Source of the DNA: Varroa destructor
Lineage: Eukaryota; Arthropoda; Arachnida; Mesostigmata; Varroidae
Length of the DNA stretch: 64,000 nucleotides
Direction: 5' to 3'
Assembly: GCF_002443255.2 (NCBI RefSeq)
Contig: NW_019211457.1
Location: forward strand, 46,281,690-46,345,689
A program made the position numbers and the translations under genes. The notes beneath the pieces are model-generated. The model was not told where the DNA came from, made no database searches, and worked only from the letters and a program-made list of their open reading frames with translations. This document shows positions 12,701 to 25,300 of this stretch, in pieces (position 1 is the stretch's first letter; every line of letters starts with the position of its first letter).

Positions 12701-15700
12701 TTCGTGCCATTTTCGTGCATGTATCATACTAATCAAGTTCATAAACAAATTCATCCCATCACGAAGAGTGAACGAGCTTTATTACTATTATATAGTGTAG
12801 AAACATTGTTACCTGCAATAAATAATTGATTCTTCATCTCTATTCACAGAGATCTTAGCGAATTCAGGTAATGATTTTTTTTTTACAGATTAATGGGATA
12901 ATTTTTAATTTCGGTGTGCCAGCCATTACCAGTGCAATGCCACTGAAAACCTATCGCGTAAACTTCATCCGCTGTAGCTCGTTGCTGAAGCCTGAAATGA
13001 TTTTGGAAGACATGGCTTTTGTGGCGATTTATTATAGAGTGTAAGAGAGCACATTATGGTACCGTCTAGTCAATGAGAACACAGATGTACAAATCGGGTT
13101 GGAAACTTCATTTTTCGGTGCTGCTATACCTCGTCGCATAGCTTTGATTGACTGCAGTGTACGATCACAAGCTAGCGCCGTTTGATTAACAGTTCTAATA
13201 AAAATGGAAATATTTTGTTGGGACCATTTTAGTATATTCCTTCGCTCCGGCGATTTTCTAATTCTTGTTAGAAATAAAAGCTAAAATTTATACAATTATC
13301 TATATAATTGTATATATATATAGCTTACAAACACGTAACAACTTGCCTTCTTGCTGCAACCTATGGGTCGTGTTTACGAGTTCTGGGCAGATATTTTGTA
13401 TTCTTTGTTGGACCAATGTGCTTCGTTGTCCCTACACCCAAGCGTGTAATGAATATATTACGATACGTTCGTCACCACGGACCCTAACTGTATTACTACT
13501 ATGCGCGACGGTAAATAAATTACAAAAATGCTTACTTTTACAGTCACCTAGAAGTTATTACATTGTGCAATTTTCTGTAGCGGCTTTGGCAAGATGTGTT
13601 ATAAAACCTCGCCGATGTCATGCGGTGTTTAGGGGAAGCTGCGTGGCATACGTGATTCAACACCTTTATTGGTCTGAACTAGCTCCTGCAAACTCGGTTG
13701 AGCGCGGCCTTTCAGAGACGAAAAAAACAGTACTTCTTAGTTCCTTGCCGCTATAGCCACTAGAGTTCGCAGCTTTTCCAGGACGTCCGTGCCGTACTTC
13801 ATCAAATCAACGCAAAAGGTGTCTCCACTGCCGCCAACGCCCCCGAATACGCAACAGCGCGTTTCCTAGATCATCTTCACTTGTTTTCGGCTAACGCGTA
13901 AACTATTGAAAAATGCGACTTGTCACAAAGAAACCGTGGACGCCTGTCATTTTGATGAAATAGGGACTCTCGGGTCCATCACATGCCTGCTTATTTTGTT
14001 CGCTCGGAATCATTTTTCCGTGCATCATCCGTCTCGTGCGTCCACCGCCCGTTCCATACTAATTCATGGATACCGATTACATTTCCCTCGGCCGGCGACT
14101 AAACATTGATTTTATTGATAAACATCGCGCTTGCGCAACGATTTTCGTCTCAATCATTTTTAGTCCTTCTCTTCGTAGTTCTTCTCTCCTATAAAGCATT
14201 TTCGGTAGACGGGAGTTGCTACCTGGCTTATCGCGTAACAGTAAGTCATATCGATGCAGACCCAAATGTAAAAGTCTTATCCAACGCAAGGCCCTGCGTT
14301 GCACGGAATAAATCCAGTCTCCTATTTTCCGCCACAGGTAGCCTCTTTCAGCTATCCCGTAAGAGTTCTCTTTATCTTCCTTCCTTTCTCGATATACTGC
14401 CTCTTTCGATTGGGAAACGAGACATGTTAACAACTCGATGATTCGTAACATGTAAGCTGTGTAGCAGGATCTAGCAGTACGTCCTGGATGGGCATCGGCT
14501 TTGTTTGCGACTAGCAGTTTTCTATGGTTCTCAGCGAAAATGATGTATAAGAGTTGCCAGTAGGGGATATGAGGATTTTTGAGGGCATGAGGACGCGCAA
14601 CGCTTCTTCTCTACCAAGCTAAAAAAAAAAACGCAGAAGAACAAAATGGACCTAATTTAACAAAGTGGAACTGACAAACGAAAAGATATTTGTTAAAGAA
14701 GCATCTAGCGAGATCGTAAGTGATTTAGTTGGCTAGACGCTACGTAGCCATTAGTAACTACGATCGTAACTCGACAATGGACGTCGCAACATACTCAGTG
14801 CAAGGATAAGGGGGACAATTAGGGGAACAAAGGGCTGGAGCATTAGAACTTCAGCGAATGGCAAGTCTTGGTGCGTCGCTCTGTTGAGCAGGGCTCTTAA
14901 GAAAGTGTGCGCCGCACCGGGCTGTGAAGCTGATTACCCCGAAACGGAATTACTTACACTCTTCGTTCACAGAGGTCTATGATTTCTACATGGATTGACG
15001 TGGGCCGACCTTGCTAGACCTCATGAAACAGGAGTCGTTGCACCTCACTACCTCGCACCGCACGTGATATGATACGTAAAAACGAGAAAAAGTGAAGGCT
15101 GATGAGCGCAAACGACGGCAGGCGCTTGACTCTTTTAGAGTTCCACGAACCTGGCTGTGGCTTCTTGTGTTGCGTTGTAGAATCTACTGAATAATTTGCA
15201 ATATATTCAAGAGGTCCTTATAACAAGAGGGAAAGAGAACAAGGGCGTAGCCCTCTCAGGGCAATCGTCGTTGAATCGTGGCTACGCTTCTGCTTCTTGA
15301 CTACGTGTTTATTAAGCACGGCATCCTCATGCGGAGTCCTCAAGCAAAAGAGCGTCGATGAAGGAACCACCACTTTTGGCGTTTACGGCCATCTTTGACA
15401 GTGTTGAGGACTATCTAAGATTGTAGAATGAGCGATTGAAAAAAGATTTGAGATGCAACTTTTGAGAGTGGGTCAAAACGATATGAACAAATACTCTTAT
15501 GAGCATATCTGATATCAATCTAATCTTATATTATTAGCTATGTCAAGTAAGTAAAGCCCTAGCAAACTACGTAGTCCGTGCAGGCTTCGTCGTGTTATAT
15601 AAACCAACTATACGATATTTTCGTGGGCATAGTAAACTATTTTCTATAACTTAATTGTAATTTAATCAGATATTATAACCGATTATAACGATATATAAAT

Positions 15701-16739
15701 TCGAAGTCCGAACCAAGTATGATTTCTCTCGCTAATCACGAGGGGCTAATCGGCCGTACGTCATATGTCTAGCGAGAACTGTACAAAACGAAATTTCCTC
15801 ACTATAAATTTCAAGCATCTTTACACATAACGGTTAAATTAACTCAATTTTATCATTAATTGATTGATCAACTGAGCTTGAATCTACGCTGTGACACACT
15901 CGATTACGCGCGTTTGTATTTCAGTTACACGTATTGCAAAAAGTAAATAGTTTCACTGGATTCTCTGCCAATTTCATCTGAACCGTTCAAAACAAGCCTT
16001 GCCCGTCAATAATTCAGTCAAAATTGAGAGCGGCCTTTGGGAAGGTGAGCGAGTACTCATGCCGTACTTGTTCGGTACACAATAGAACAAAAATTTTAGC
16101 GGTTTGGCTGGAAAACTGTGTTGGTTCAGTGAGAAACGATGATGAATATTAGCGCGCAATAATGGCCCAGTCATAGGATGCCATGGTGATATGAGGTAGA
16201 AGAATAACCTTCACCCGTATCTGCTGATAGGTGACGTAACAGCTAATTGGAACCAACACAAAAAAGTCTTTACGTAAAATAATGAGAATTTCTAGATTGT
16301 TGTGTCCCTGTTACCATTTCAACAGTCATATAGGATAGGGGTATTTCAGAGGTAACTAGATGCGCGCTTGTTCATTCGCCAGGTTTCATCATAAACATTT
16401 TACAAGTCCGTCATAAGATTTAAATAAGCACTGTTTTTCTTAACACAAAGAACCTTACAGTTGTATATAAACTGCTAAGGCCAGTTCAAACAATAAAAGC
16501 TAGAGAAAACTGTGTTCAAGTCAAATTACACTTACGACGACTTAATTGAACTTTCTTTGAAATATTAAATTGAAATTCTCGTTGCAATTCTAAATTGAAA
16601 AATGAAATGCAAGTGGAAGAAAAAACTAGACATTAGGACGGACTCAGCTTCAGTGAAGCCTCTGGCGGTTCTGCGTGCTAAGCTGAGTGAATATTAGGAA
16701 ATATTTTGCAATAAAAATGTTGTTCCAGATATTCACCCG
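9759..16739. other. unassigned non-coding DNA
   Basis: I can support no gene here. The longest open frame of the window (13265-13756, plus strand) begins at a TTG codon, has no recognisable motif and an unremarkable composition. A 57-codon ATG frame at 12871-13044 sits behind a good pyrimidine tract and CAG, so it could be an exon, but its length is ordinary for chance. Other contents are an A/T-rich degenerate tandem repeat at about 11576-11640 (ATGATCTTATTATT-like units), a T10 run at 12875-12884, TA runs near 13310-13321 and an A11 run at 14621-14631. Confidence 0.45.
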
Positions 16740-17168
16740 ATGGATGGGTTTTCGCTAGGCATGAAAACTTTGTTTCCAATCGGATATAGCAAATGCTTCT
16801 ACGATCATGAGACGGGTTGTTTGAATGAGGCGCCGACCAGTAAATTTGGCCATAACGATAATAATTTTTGCCTTTTCCTGATTTCTTCTATCCGCTTGTT
16901 CGTGCCAATTCGCAAGGGTGTGGCACGTCTGCCACAAACTTGTACTTGGCCAAATAGAACATGTATAAGCACACGCGTACCTGTAAACGCACAAAAACAA
17001 CCCTTTCTATCTGTTTCATCTGCGTCTGTGCGGCGCATGTGCTGTTATCTTTCCAAAACGTGCCTTCTCAAGGGCAAACTTTCCTATAATCCGCTATTAT
17101 CGCCTACGAAGCAGCAGCGTGTTCTCAGCCAGCACTTCCAGCTGACGATGCATGTGTGCGAGGTCTGA
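16740..17168 (+). CDS. unrecognised 142-codon open frame
   Basis: The frame starts at a true ATG and runs 142 codons to TGA. The product would be Cys-rich and basic, with no signal peptide and no domain I recognise. Minus-strand frames of about 80 codons overlap it. No promoter, Kozak context or splice site adds support, and a frame of this length is expected about once in a window like this by chance. It lies about 650 bases beyond the 3' end of the LINE and does not look like part of it. Confidence 0.12.
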   Translation: MDGFSLGMKTLFPIGYSKCFYDHETGCLNEAPTSKFGHNDNNFCLFLISSIRLFVPIRKGVARLPQTCTWPNRTCISTRVPVNAQKQPFLSVSSASVRRMCCYLSKTCLLKGKLSYNPLLSPTKQQRVLSQHFQLTMHVCEV

Positions 17169-17821
17169 CCACATCATCAGACTTCTTCTTATCCGCCGCA
17201 GTCGCCGCCACTATTACGACATCCGAGCTAAGCGTCCATGCTTCAGAGGTGAGGAGGAATGAATAGGGGAAGCTAGGCGTTGTCCTTGGCAAACTGAAAG
17301 CGAAAAGCTCTTCTCTTCTTCTGTAAGCGGTCCCGAGTTCTGAATATCGAGAAGATGAGGGAAGGTTTCTACGGCTGCCCTTTCCACAGTCGGATCGAGT
17401 TAAGTCTTAGCGGAAGCTCGAAAGTACATTATCTTGTCTTGCCCATCCTGCTCCTTCCAAAAACCTGTAAGTTGCCCTGGGTCTGGAAGTAGCTAAGCCA
17501 TGCTTGCTCTGCGTTAGCTAGAGCGGTGAACCCGTAATATATTAATATTTCACTCCTAAAGGAATGTTGTGATTCTTCTGTCCAGTGGCATTAGCCATCG
17601 CTTTAGATAACACGCAGCCTTCCATACCACTAAATAGAGCGTGTTCATACCCAGTGCCTAATCTAAACCATCTCACTTATTTCTAGCTTTAGTCAAATTG
17701 TAACTGTTCACCATCGCTAGCCGCAATTAAAGCCTCATACAAAATCTCAAGCTAACAGCACGGTTTTTCAATATCAAAGAAGGAATATAGCACAATTTAA
17801 AAACAATTTGTGTCATATAAG
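17169..17821. other. unassigned DNA between open frame and LINE tail
   Basis: No gene or repeat is recognised. The bases just before 17822 would contain the 3'-side target-site copy of the LINE insertion. I could not match them to a second copy at the other end. Confidence 0.45.
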
Positions 17822-17832
17822 TTTTTTTTTTT
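17822..17832 (-). repeat. LINE poly(A) tail (T11 on + strand)
   Basis: Eleven T residues on the plus strand are an A11 tract on the strand of the LINE and follow within a base of its last stop codon. Position and orientation fit a retrotransposition tail. It fixes the insertion's 3' boundary near 17822. Confidence 0.75.
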
Positions 17833-18390
17833 AATTTTTACACCTAGTTTGAGAGGTTTGCCAGATGTTCAAGAGATCGTACCAGTGAGTACTGATATCA
17901 GAGAAATTCCCCCGCGTCGTATCGTCGATCTTGTAGAAACCTAGTTTCCTGCAGAGTCTATGAGGGTCCGTAAGGACACGGTTATTCAACTGTGTCCCTT
18001 TCCACTCGTTATTCGTCATTACGCCAAAGTAAAGAAATCCTATAAATCTATGCGAATCTTCGTGCCCAGTTCCTGAGTTAGTCGTGAAGGCTTCGATTGC
18101 TGAGAGCTCAAAGCGACGACGTAATTTCTGAAATAGTAGTCGCGAGTTAGGTAGGAGATACCCGAGGCTATTTTGGCTAATTATGTGTAATCCCAATGTT
18201 CTTTTGAGGAAGGAGGGCTTTGACTTAATTTCTGATTTAGTTTATTGAAGTTCACCACTTTAAGACTTTTCCAAATTAAGCAGATTCCATATGTTGTGAC
18301 TGAGGTTATTTTGTCATTGAGCAAGTGGAAGAAGCGATTGCTAGAGGCGAGCGATGGGTCGATTTGGTTGCCCATGCGGTCAACACTGCC
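17833..18390 (-). pseudogene. LINE ORF2 C-terminal region, degenerate
   Basis: Two overlapping minus-strand frames (18375-18181, then 18196-17831) carry the end of the LINE protein. The first has FFHLLNDKITSVTTYGICLIW, in which the aromatic-Gly and final Trp fit the 'TYG..(V/L)IW' block that follows the palm in several arthropod LINEs. The second contains a W-K, an R-x-x-T and an H-x-x-C-x-x-x-G-F arrangement resembling the R...T...HGFH region near the ORF end. The expected Cys/His zinc-knuckle at the extreme end is not clear. The last frame stops directly before the poly(A) tail, so there is almost no 3' UTR. Confidence 0.68.
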
Positions 18391-18399
18391 TTCCAGTAT

Positions 18400-19140
18400 C
18401 TTTCAGAGGCGTTTTGAGTGAGACTTTTCTTGTTCACGAATAAAAGCAATCCTAAGTACGAAAACCGGTTTGCATGAGAAGGAGGAGATCAAACTAGATA
18501 CAAGGTACCAGTGGCCACTTTCCTTGCTAAACTTGATCGCCTCCGTCTTGATCAGGTTTACGGTCAGTACTAAGCCTGTGACCGTTGTGTGAAGTTAGGC
18601 TAAAGCCTTTCACTTGGAACCTGTTTGACCCGTATATCATAAAGCTGACTGCATACAAGATGACCCCGACTGATTTTCTTGGCTCCTTTATTTGATTAGG
18701 GAGTTTCTTCAGAGAGATGGAGTGTAAGAGTGGGTTTGGGTTGTCTGCCTAAGCCAGGTCGTTTGTTTGTGTGAAGGGTGGGAGTTCGCCTGTTCCAAGT
18801 CAGTTCTTCAGTAGAGTTACAGCGAGAAGATTGGCCACCTCGACCAGTGCCAGCATCTACTTGTCGCCGGGAGCCGATTAGAAGGTTGCCGTAAAATGAC
18901 GAACATCGCATATAGCAAATTATGCGACGTGGCCAGTGCCCTTTTGAAGTTGACCATCAGGATCCTGCTAGCCGTTTATGCGTAGCGTTCTAACTGGGAC
19001 CGTCGCCTCATGGAATGGCGCGATGCTTTCCAAGTAGTTGCTCAATCTTTCAAACAGCCGCCGGAGAAGAAGTTTTCTTGGCTCTTCATGGCCATAACAA
19101 CAGCGCGGTAAAGTCGCCCTTCCCTTTTGGAATCGCTAAT
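18400..19140 (-). pseudogene. LINE reverse transcriptase domain, degenerate
   Basis: The family polymerises cDNA on nicked genomic target DNA. What remains here is the 'P-K-x-G-K-x-D' fingers block and the following F-E-R-L helix, then about 90 codons of unclear sequence, then the palm. The catalytic motif reads Y-A-V-S instead of Y-A-D-D, so both catalytic aspartates of the loop are lost. About 20 residues later the conserved V-N-x-x-K-T-E-x-x-x-F block is intact in sequence but lies in another frame. At least two frameshifts and several stops separate the pieces. The identification rests on motif order and spacing, not on a database search. Confidence 0.8.
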
Positions 19141-19300
19141 AAGCCTCTTCACTGGGCTGGGAGCGTACCAGTATGTAAACATTCGGGAACCGATCAACAG
19201 TGCATATGAGATTCCAGCACTTAAGGCTCTACCTAGGCTGGCGGCTTTTTAAGTACGCGGGACCCCAAGGTCTTGCATTGGTTTCCGTGTAGTTGAAGTC

Positions 19301-22300
19301 CGTAAAGTCTTGTTGGGGGATATCACATTGTATTGAGATTCCCTCTTCCCACTCTGCGGCGAAGAAAAAACCGCGCGTAGTATCGTATCTCTTGAGGCAA
19401 ACATGTCCGAAAAGTGATTTATAAGGTATGAAAAGCTAACCGGGCAAGCTGCCACATTTCCGTAGTGTCTGAGCCACTCTTATAGATGATATTCTGCATC
19501 ACAAACCAAACGGGTCTCCAGCCATCAAGGTACTACTGCCTCTATGACGCATGCGTTTTCGACAGAACGCCTTAAAAACAAAGGCTGTAAGGTAGGACTC
19601 AGGCTGTACCTCAGCCATAAGCCTAGAAACTATTTGGACCTTTCGGGCAAGGTTGCAGATATAGTTGAAATACGGCTTACGTGCCGGAAGGGGACGAAAA
19701 GGCTGTACTGCATACTGGAGAATTTTAACATGTGTCCGCAGGTTTAGCAATAGGCAAACACGTTGCGCCTGCAATATCAAGAAGACTTAGGAGCGTTCGT
19801 CGACCCATCGGCGAGTCTTTGCTGTCATGAATCAAACAATGCAAGCGATTGTCGATGAGAATACCTATTCAATATTAATTTATTACTGTAATATCTGCAT
19901 CGCATCTAACTTTTGGTCGAGCAATACAACTTTCAAGCGGGAAGACACGTCAGTCATATTTGAAGCTATCGCACCCTAGCAGACGCATGACGATTCAGTT
20001 TTGTATTAGATATACGGGGTCTACGTCTGTGTCATCGCCGCAGCACTCTCGGCGAATTTGTTGTTGGAACTAACATATCGTAGGTATTGCACCAGACGCG
20101 CTCGAGATTGAAATCTCTCGCGAATGTTAATCTTCCTATCTGCAAATGGTCTCCTTGGTCGGATATGAGCTCAATAGGGCAAATGAAAAACTTGACAATA
20201 GGACGTAGCATGCAAACCCGACGCTATTCATCGCTATTCTACCATTTTCTCGATCTCAGTTGAGACAAGCAATAAATTTTCACTAAAATTTTTACAACCA
20301 TTATCTTGGTTCAGTAGATTCGATCGAATTTACAAATTGTCAGCTATTCTTTATAATATTAGCTAGAAAAGTAGAGTTTCCTCCGTTTTACAATAGTGTC
20401 TATGGTAAAATCCGATTTTCCTTTACTATAAAACAAATTTTTGCCAGACATTTCATTTTTGCCATATTTTTCATCAAACCAAGAGTCTAATCACAAAGAA
20501 AAAAAAAACACGAAAACAATTCCAGTACTATGGCACATACAAGTAAACTTTTGCTCGTTTTTGGGGTACAGAATAGAACAAACAACAGTGAAAATACATT
20601 CGGCGATATTTAATGTATAATTGTTTGACAAATCGCGTGTTCCGTTGCTTCGTTTGTGAGGAACAGAAAAAATCGACAGCCCCGCCAGTCACAGCTGTAG
20701 CAGGAGAAGCTATCGTAGTAGGCTCAGCCAATTCGTAGAGATTGTAGAAGAATAGGAAACGCCGCTAAATCTAAATCTTCGACCTGTATGATTTCGAAAT
20801 ATTAGGTCATGGTGGTAGCGTAATTCAGGGCAGATACAACGATATTAGGGAAATGCCATAGCACAATCACTGGTTAAGCGAATACTTGAAACACTATTTG
20901 CATATTTCACGTGCAGGACATACAAGGCGTACGGATGCGCAACAAATGCACGGAAACAGCAAATTTGATAATCGATAATTTTCAAAATAAAAACCTCTCT
21001 TGGGAGGCTATTTATATATATGTGCTGTCTTGATCTCTTCTTTCTTGACAATAGAAGGCCAGATATCCGAATATTTCTTGCCCTATGACTGGCATTCTTC
21101 GAAAGCTGGATCAGATCGTATCAGGCGTGAAATTGCCCTTGACCATTTAGGCAGAAATGGATAAAAGAACTCTATCATCGGTTTTGTGGAAATTGAAAAA
21201 TTTCCCTGGTAACCTGTCTTCGAGATGCTTTGCCTAGCTAAACTCTACGAAGAAACATTACGTACCCTAGGCAGAATCGTAGCCTATTTGTATGGTGCGG
21301 AAAGCGACTTATCGTGTGACTTATAGGAAACGATTCGCAGAAAGCTTGACGCTTTTCACGAGGTGCGGAACACCTAGGGCGAAAGGCTTATTAAAAAATC
21401 GTTCCAAGTGTTCGTTTTTGTTCGGTCCCAGCTTGCGTTCATGGAAAGGACACAGCGCAGGACCAATGGCAAAAAACCTGCTTATATTGTAGATTGCAGC
21501 AATCAACCGATTGCATTCCTACCATTAGTTTTATGGGAGCGTGGATCGTGCATTAAGGAGCATTTGGAGATGTGCTATATTCGCTGCTTGTGTCATTTTC
21601 GCATTGACCTCTCCGATGATCTCCGACTTGACGGTTTAGAGCTAGTCAGCCAAATCAAAAACCACGAATGATTCCTATGTTTAATACCTTTGCGGCGGAC
21701 ATGGTTCTTGTGTTTATGGAACTTGTTTTTTAAATGAGATCACGCTAAACGTGTAAATAAATACGTCAGACGGGGCTCGGAGTTAATTGTCGTTATAAAA
21801 ATAACTAGAATCATTTGGATGCTTGTTTCAATATAGTGATTCTAGTTGGTATACTAATATTCGTATCTTTATGACGCATACTACCAAAGAGATCTTGTTG
21901 CCACCATGAAGTACATCACACCCACCGATCTGCCTGCATGGGTTTTATATCTGCTTAGCCAAGAGAGGCACTAAGTGATGAATCAAAAAGCTCTCTTCCA
22001 AGATACGCGGTCAAATATATAGAAGTGTTTTTCTCATAAAGGCACAAATCAACGATCGTCAATTAGATGGACAGGTCACCGCTGCCTGCGCGTTTCGCGG
22101 AAAGTTTGTACGATAGTGTACAATTCAACTATGATTTGGCTTCAACAGAATGGAAGCATCGAATACTGTGAGATTTGAGTGACAGGAAGGAAGATTAGGC
22201 GATTCCGACTTGTGAAACCGTTGGCACAACCGTAGGCTTATTGAAGATCGTGATAACGATGACGTTAGACTGCAGTAATTACGATGTATTTAATATATGT

Positions 22301-25300
22301 TTATACAGCTAGGAATCCTCTAGTAAAGGACAAGTACACAGATCTTTCCGTTCTGACACATAACCTTCGAACCAGAGCGGCGGCGGCAGCAGAGATCGGG
22401 GGTCAGCAAAGTATTTCTATATGCTTAGGTGATTGAAATGGGTGTGGCTAAAGGTAATCTACGGGGCCAAGTCACCGTTGTTCAATATCATAGTTGGCTC
22501 AATTTATGGATTATAACGTTGCTCTATTCGTGTTTCACTTTGTGCAAAGCTGTATATATTATGTTCATTGGTTTAATCAGAAGTCTTCTATCTCACTGGC
22601 GCTAGACAATATTTTAATTGACCTAGTGGTAATTCCTTCCGCCTTATTTTGAGAACATCCACTTAGTTTCGTTACTTATTATAAGGTAGGCCGTTGGGTT
22701 CAATTTCTGAATCATTAGTTGCCCGACAATTCGATCATAAAGTGCGAATTCTAGCGAGACCACTTAAAGATTCGATCAGGTCATAGTCAAGGCCTTTTCC
22801 CAAGGCCAAGGTTGCTACCATCGAAGAACGCCACGTAAGCAGGTGTTATTTCCAGCTAAAAAACCATAGGTATAGGTAAAAGGCGGCCGAAATCCGGCAG
22901 TAAGCTTGACTGGTTGAAACTGTGCAACACATGACAATTCAACGACGCTCAGAATCATCCACGTCAGTTTGTCTTCTAAGATATAGTAATGGCTGAATAG
23001 TGGGGAGTAAAATATATGTCAACAAGCTTGTCTACAAAATTTATATCGAAGGTGACGAAGGTCAGTGAGTCTCTTGTGAGCTGTTTGTTGGCGCGGGTCA
23101 AATTAACCCTTTACCTAAACTAGGCGTGCTTACGGCTTAGTCCATATCAGTGAGCTAGGGTCCCGCCTGATCTGAATATTCATTCAAAGCATTCAGAGAA
23201 TCGTACTGAACGTAAACTATATATCTAAAAAGGAAGAAATTCAGAGTTTGCTGAAATATTGTTTTATATAGAAAAGGCTTTTTTTTATACCTATTTATCC
23301 AAACGTAGGTTTCAGCGTACATATGTCGAATATTATTGAAGCTAGATAATCGGAAAAGCTAAATATAATGAAATAGTCAATCAGGATTTTTAGGAAGCCA
23401 TTTTTTTATTGAAAAATAAAATGTACTACTATGTTATTTTATAGGGTGATCATACTAAGATTTGCGCACCTTTAATGTTCAAACCCAATCTTTGGATGTC
23501 AATAGACGCTTCTATATATAGAAAATAAAAATGTAAACTCAAAATGTTTATATCTACTTCAAATGAATACTGATATGCTTGCCTTTTTTTTGTAAATTTT
23601 TTGCCAACAGAGTGTTTCGGGAAGCTGTGCCATTTTTGGAATGTAGTGGCCTTAATCACGAAGGACAGAAGGAACTCACCGTTTGCCCTAAGACAGTGTA
23701 ATAGAAATGTCTTTTACGCCTTCGAGGAACACAAACAATAGCCAGATGAAAAACTGTATATAATTTAAATAGAAATATCTATTTGAATGATCAGAAAACA
23801 GGAAAAGTGTGTAAAGGGATTAACTTAGTTTATCATGCAAAGGTCACTTGATATTTGGCAACTTCATCTGCCAACGAAGCGAGATCTTAGTGGCAATGAA
23901 CAGTCGGGCCTGCTATTAACCCTTGACAACAGCGTGCGTTAACTAATACGTGCACATTTGCCTCGTAGTGGGTACAGGATCTGAAGGTCAAGCGTGGTGC
24001 ATCGTTTCGCTCAAGGACGCGTCGTTGCCAACGGACGAGTTGCACAATACTAGCTCGTGGTGCACTGAGATAACCTGGATGCTATCGTCTTTCAGCATCC
24101 TTAAAATAACTTAGAACTTTAGAATGTACAACGAGGGACATATTTTTGCGCCTAAGCGCTCTAGCTTCAATGGAACGTTATTGGGGGCAAAGCCTCGAAT
24201 ATAATCAGCGCCACTCACTATTTAGCGAATTGCACTTGTTTCCAAGGGCAACTACACAAAGTCAAAAGCAAGTAACTGCTAATCATATCTAGAAAAACTT
24301 CTCTACACGATGTCATTTCTTTTGAGAGGTTCATGGAATCGTTGGACTTCGTGGTATTTCTGCCACCTTGTCCTATAATGCGCTCTAATGGAGTTAGATC
24401 GTGGAAAATGGAACGCGTAACTCTTTCCGAAGCTTTACACGCCTCGAATTTTTTTTTCCTATTTGCCCGTCTGCTCGTTCCCCAACGCATCATATCGTCC
24501 TACCAAACGTGCCGACTTTTCGTTTCATATATGGCCATTGCAGTCATGGTCGACGGTGCTGCTGTCAGGAGCTAATACCGGCGAAATTGTGCTACGAAAT
24601 TCCGTGGGACAGTAGAACGAACTGCGTGAGCCTGTAACTAATAGGCCCGTTAACTAGCCGAGTCTGCGACCTTCTTTCTTTGTAAAAAAGCTACGTGTGT
24701 CTCTAATCAAACCAAGACTGTCAGCCTATACCTTTTGGTCCCTTTATCACTGCGGTGGCCACAAACGTAAGGTTGCATTGCACACAAGGAAGGACAGCTA
24801 GTGAGCCAAGCTGAGCTAGAATCCGCTTGCGTCGTATGCCAGACTACTCGGACAGAATGTAAACGGAATTTTCTTAGAGCAACGACTATAGTACGCCTTA
24901 TAAGAAAACGAGCCGTAGCAGGAGTGGCTGTCGGGGAAATGTCCAAAAGGAACATGGTGTTTGGAACGCTCGATTTGAAAGGGGGCGAATAAAATAGCCG
25001 GAAAATAAACATGGACAGTGGCATGGTACGAACTCCAAGAAACAGAAAAACGCAAGTACAAATATGATTTCTCGAACTGCCTGTAACGGACGAGGCTAGA
25101 AACGGGCAGGAATGGCGGATGTGGTCAATACAGCGGAGCAAATATCATGCTAAAGGAAACGTATGGCACATTTTTGTAGGAAAAAAATAGTGTGAGAAAA
25201 ATGAGGACGTGGGATTTGAAGGCGGGCAAACCCGTCGCAACATACACAAAGTATAGAATAAGGTAAGAACTTTATGGTAATAGGGGCCAGTAAGCCATGT

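Larger units (their letters stand above)
17822..19300 (-). mobile_element. decayed, 5'-truncated non-LTR retrotransposon (LINE)
   Basis: Read on the minus strand, pieces of a LINE ORF2 appear in the right order: a reverse transcriptase fingers motif AIPKGKGD (19136-19113); an FERLSNYLE segment (about 19072-19013); the catalytic-loop region VILYAVSFMIYGS (around 18644-18664), where YADD would be expected; VTGLVLTVNLIKTEAIKFSK (18582-18523); VTTYGICLIW in the thumb or connection region (about 18270-18320); and a C-terminal domain. The element ends in an A11 tail. The copy is broken by stops and frameshifts and lacks a recognisable endonuclease, so it is dead. The segment between fingers and palm is shorter than normal, suggesting an internal deletion. 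The upstream limit is uncertain; open frames at 19249-19455 and 19499-19780 on the same strand may be further remnants. The clade is not assigned. Confidence 0.82.

Noticed and set aside
13265..13756. Longest open frame in the window, 163 codons, plus strand
   Set aside because: It begins at a TTG codon, has no recognisable motif or signal, and about one frame near this length is plausible by chance in six frames of 64 kb.
15245..15287. 8-base-pair stem GCGTAGCC/GGCTACGC around a loop with an inner 4-base-pair stem
   Set aside because: It is attractive as an RNA fold but within chance, with no promoter, terminator or conservation to support a non-coding RNA.
24707..25141. 144-codon minus-strand frame with overlapping plus-strand frames
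   Set aside because: Unrecognised, non-ATG start as given, similar-length frames on the other strand, length within chance.
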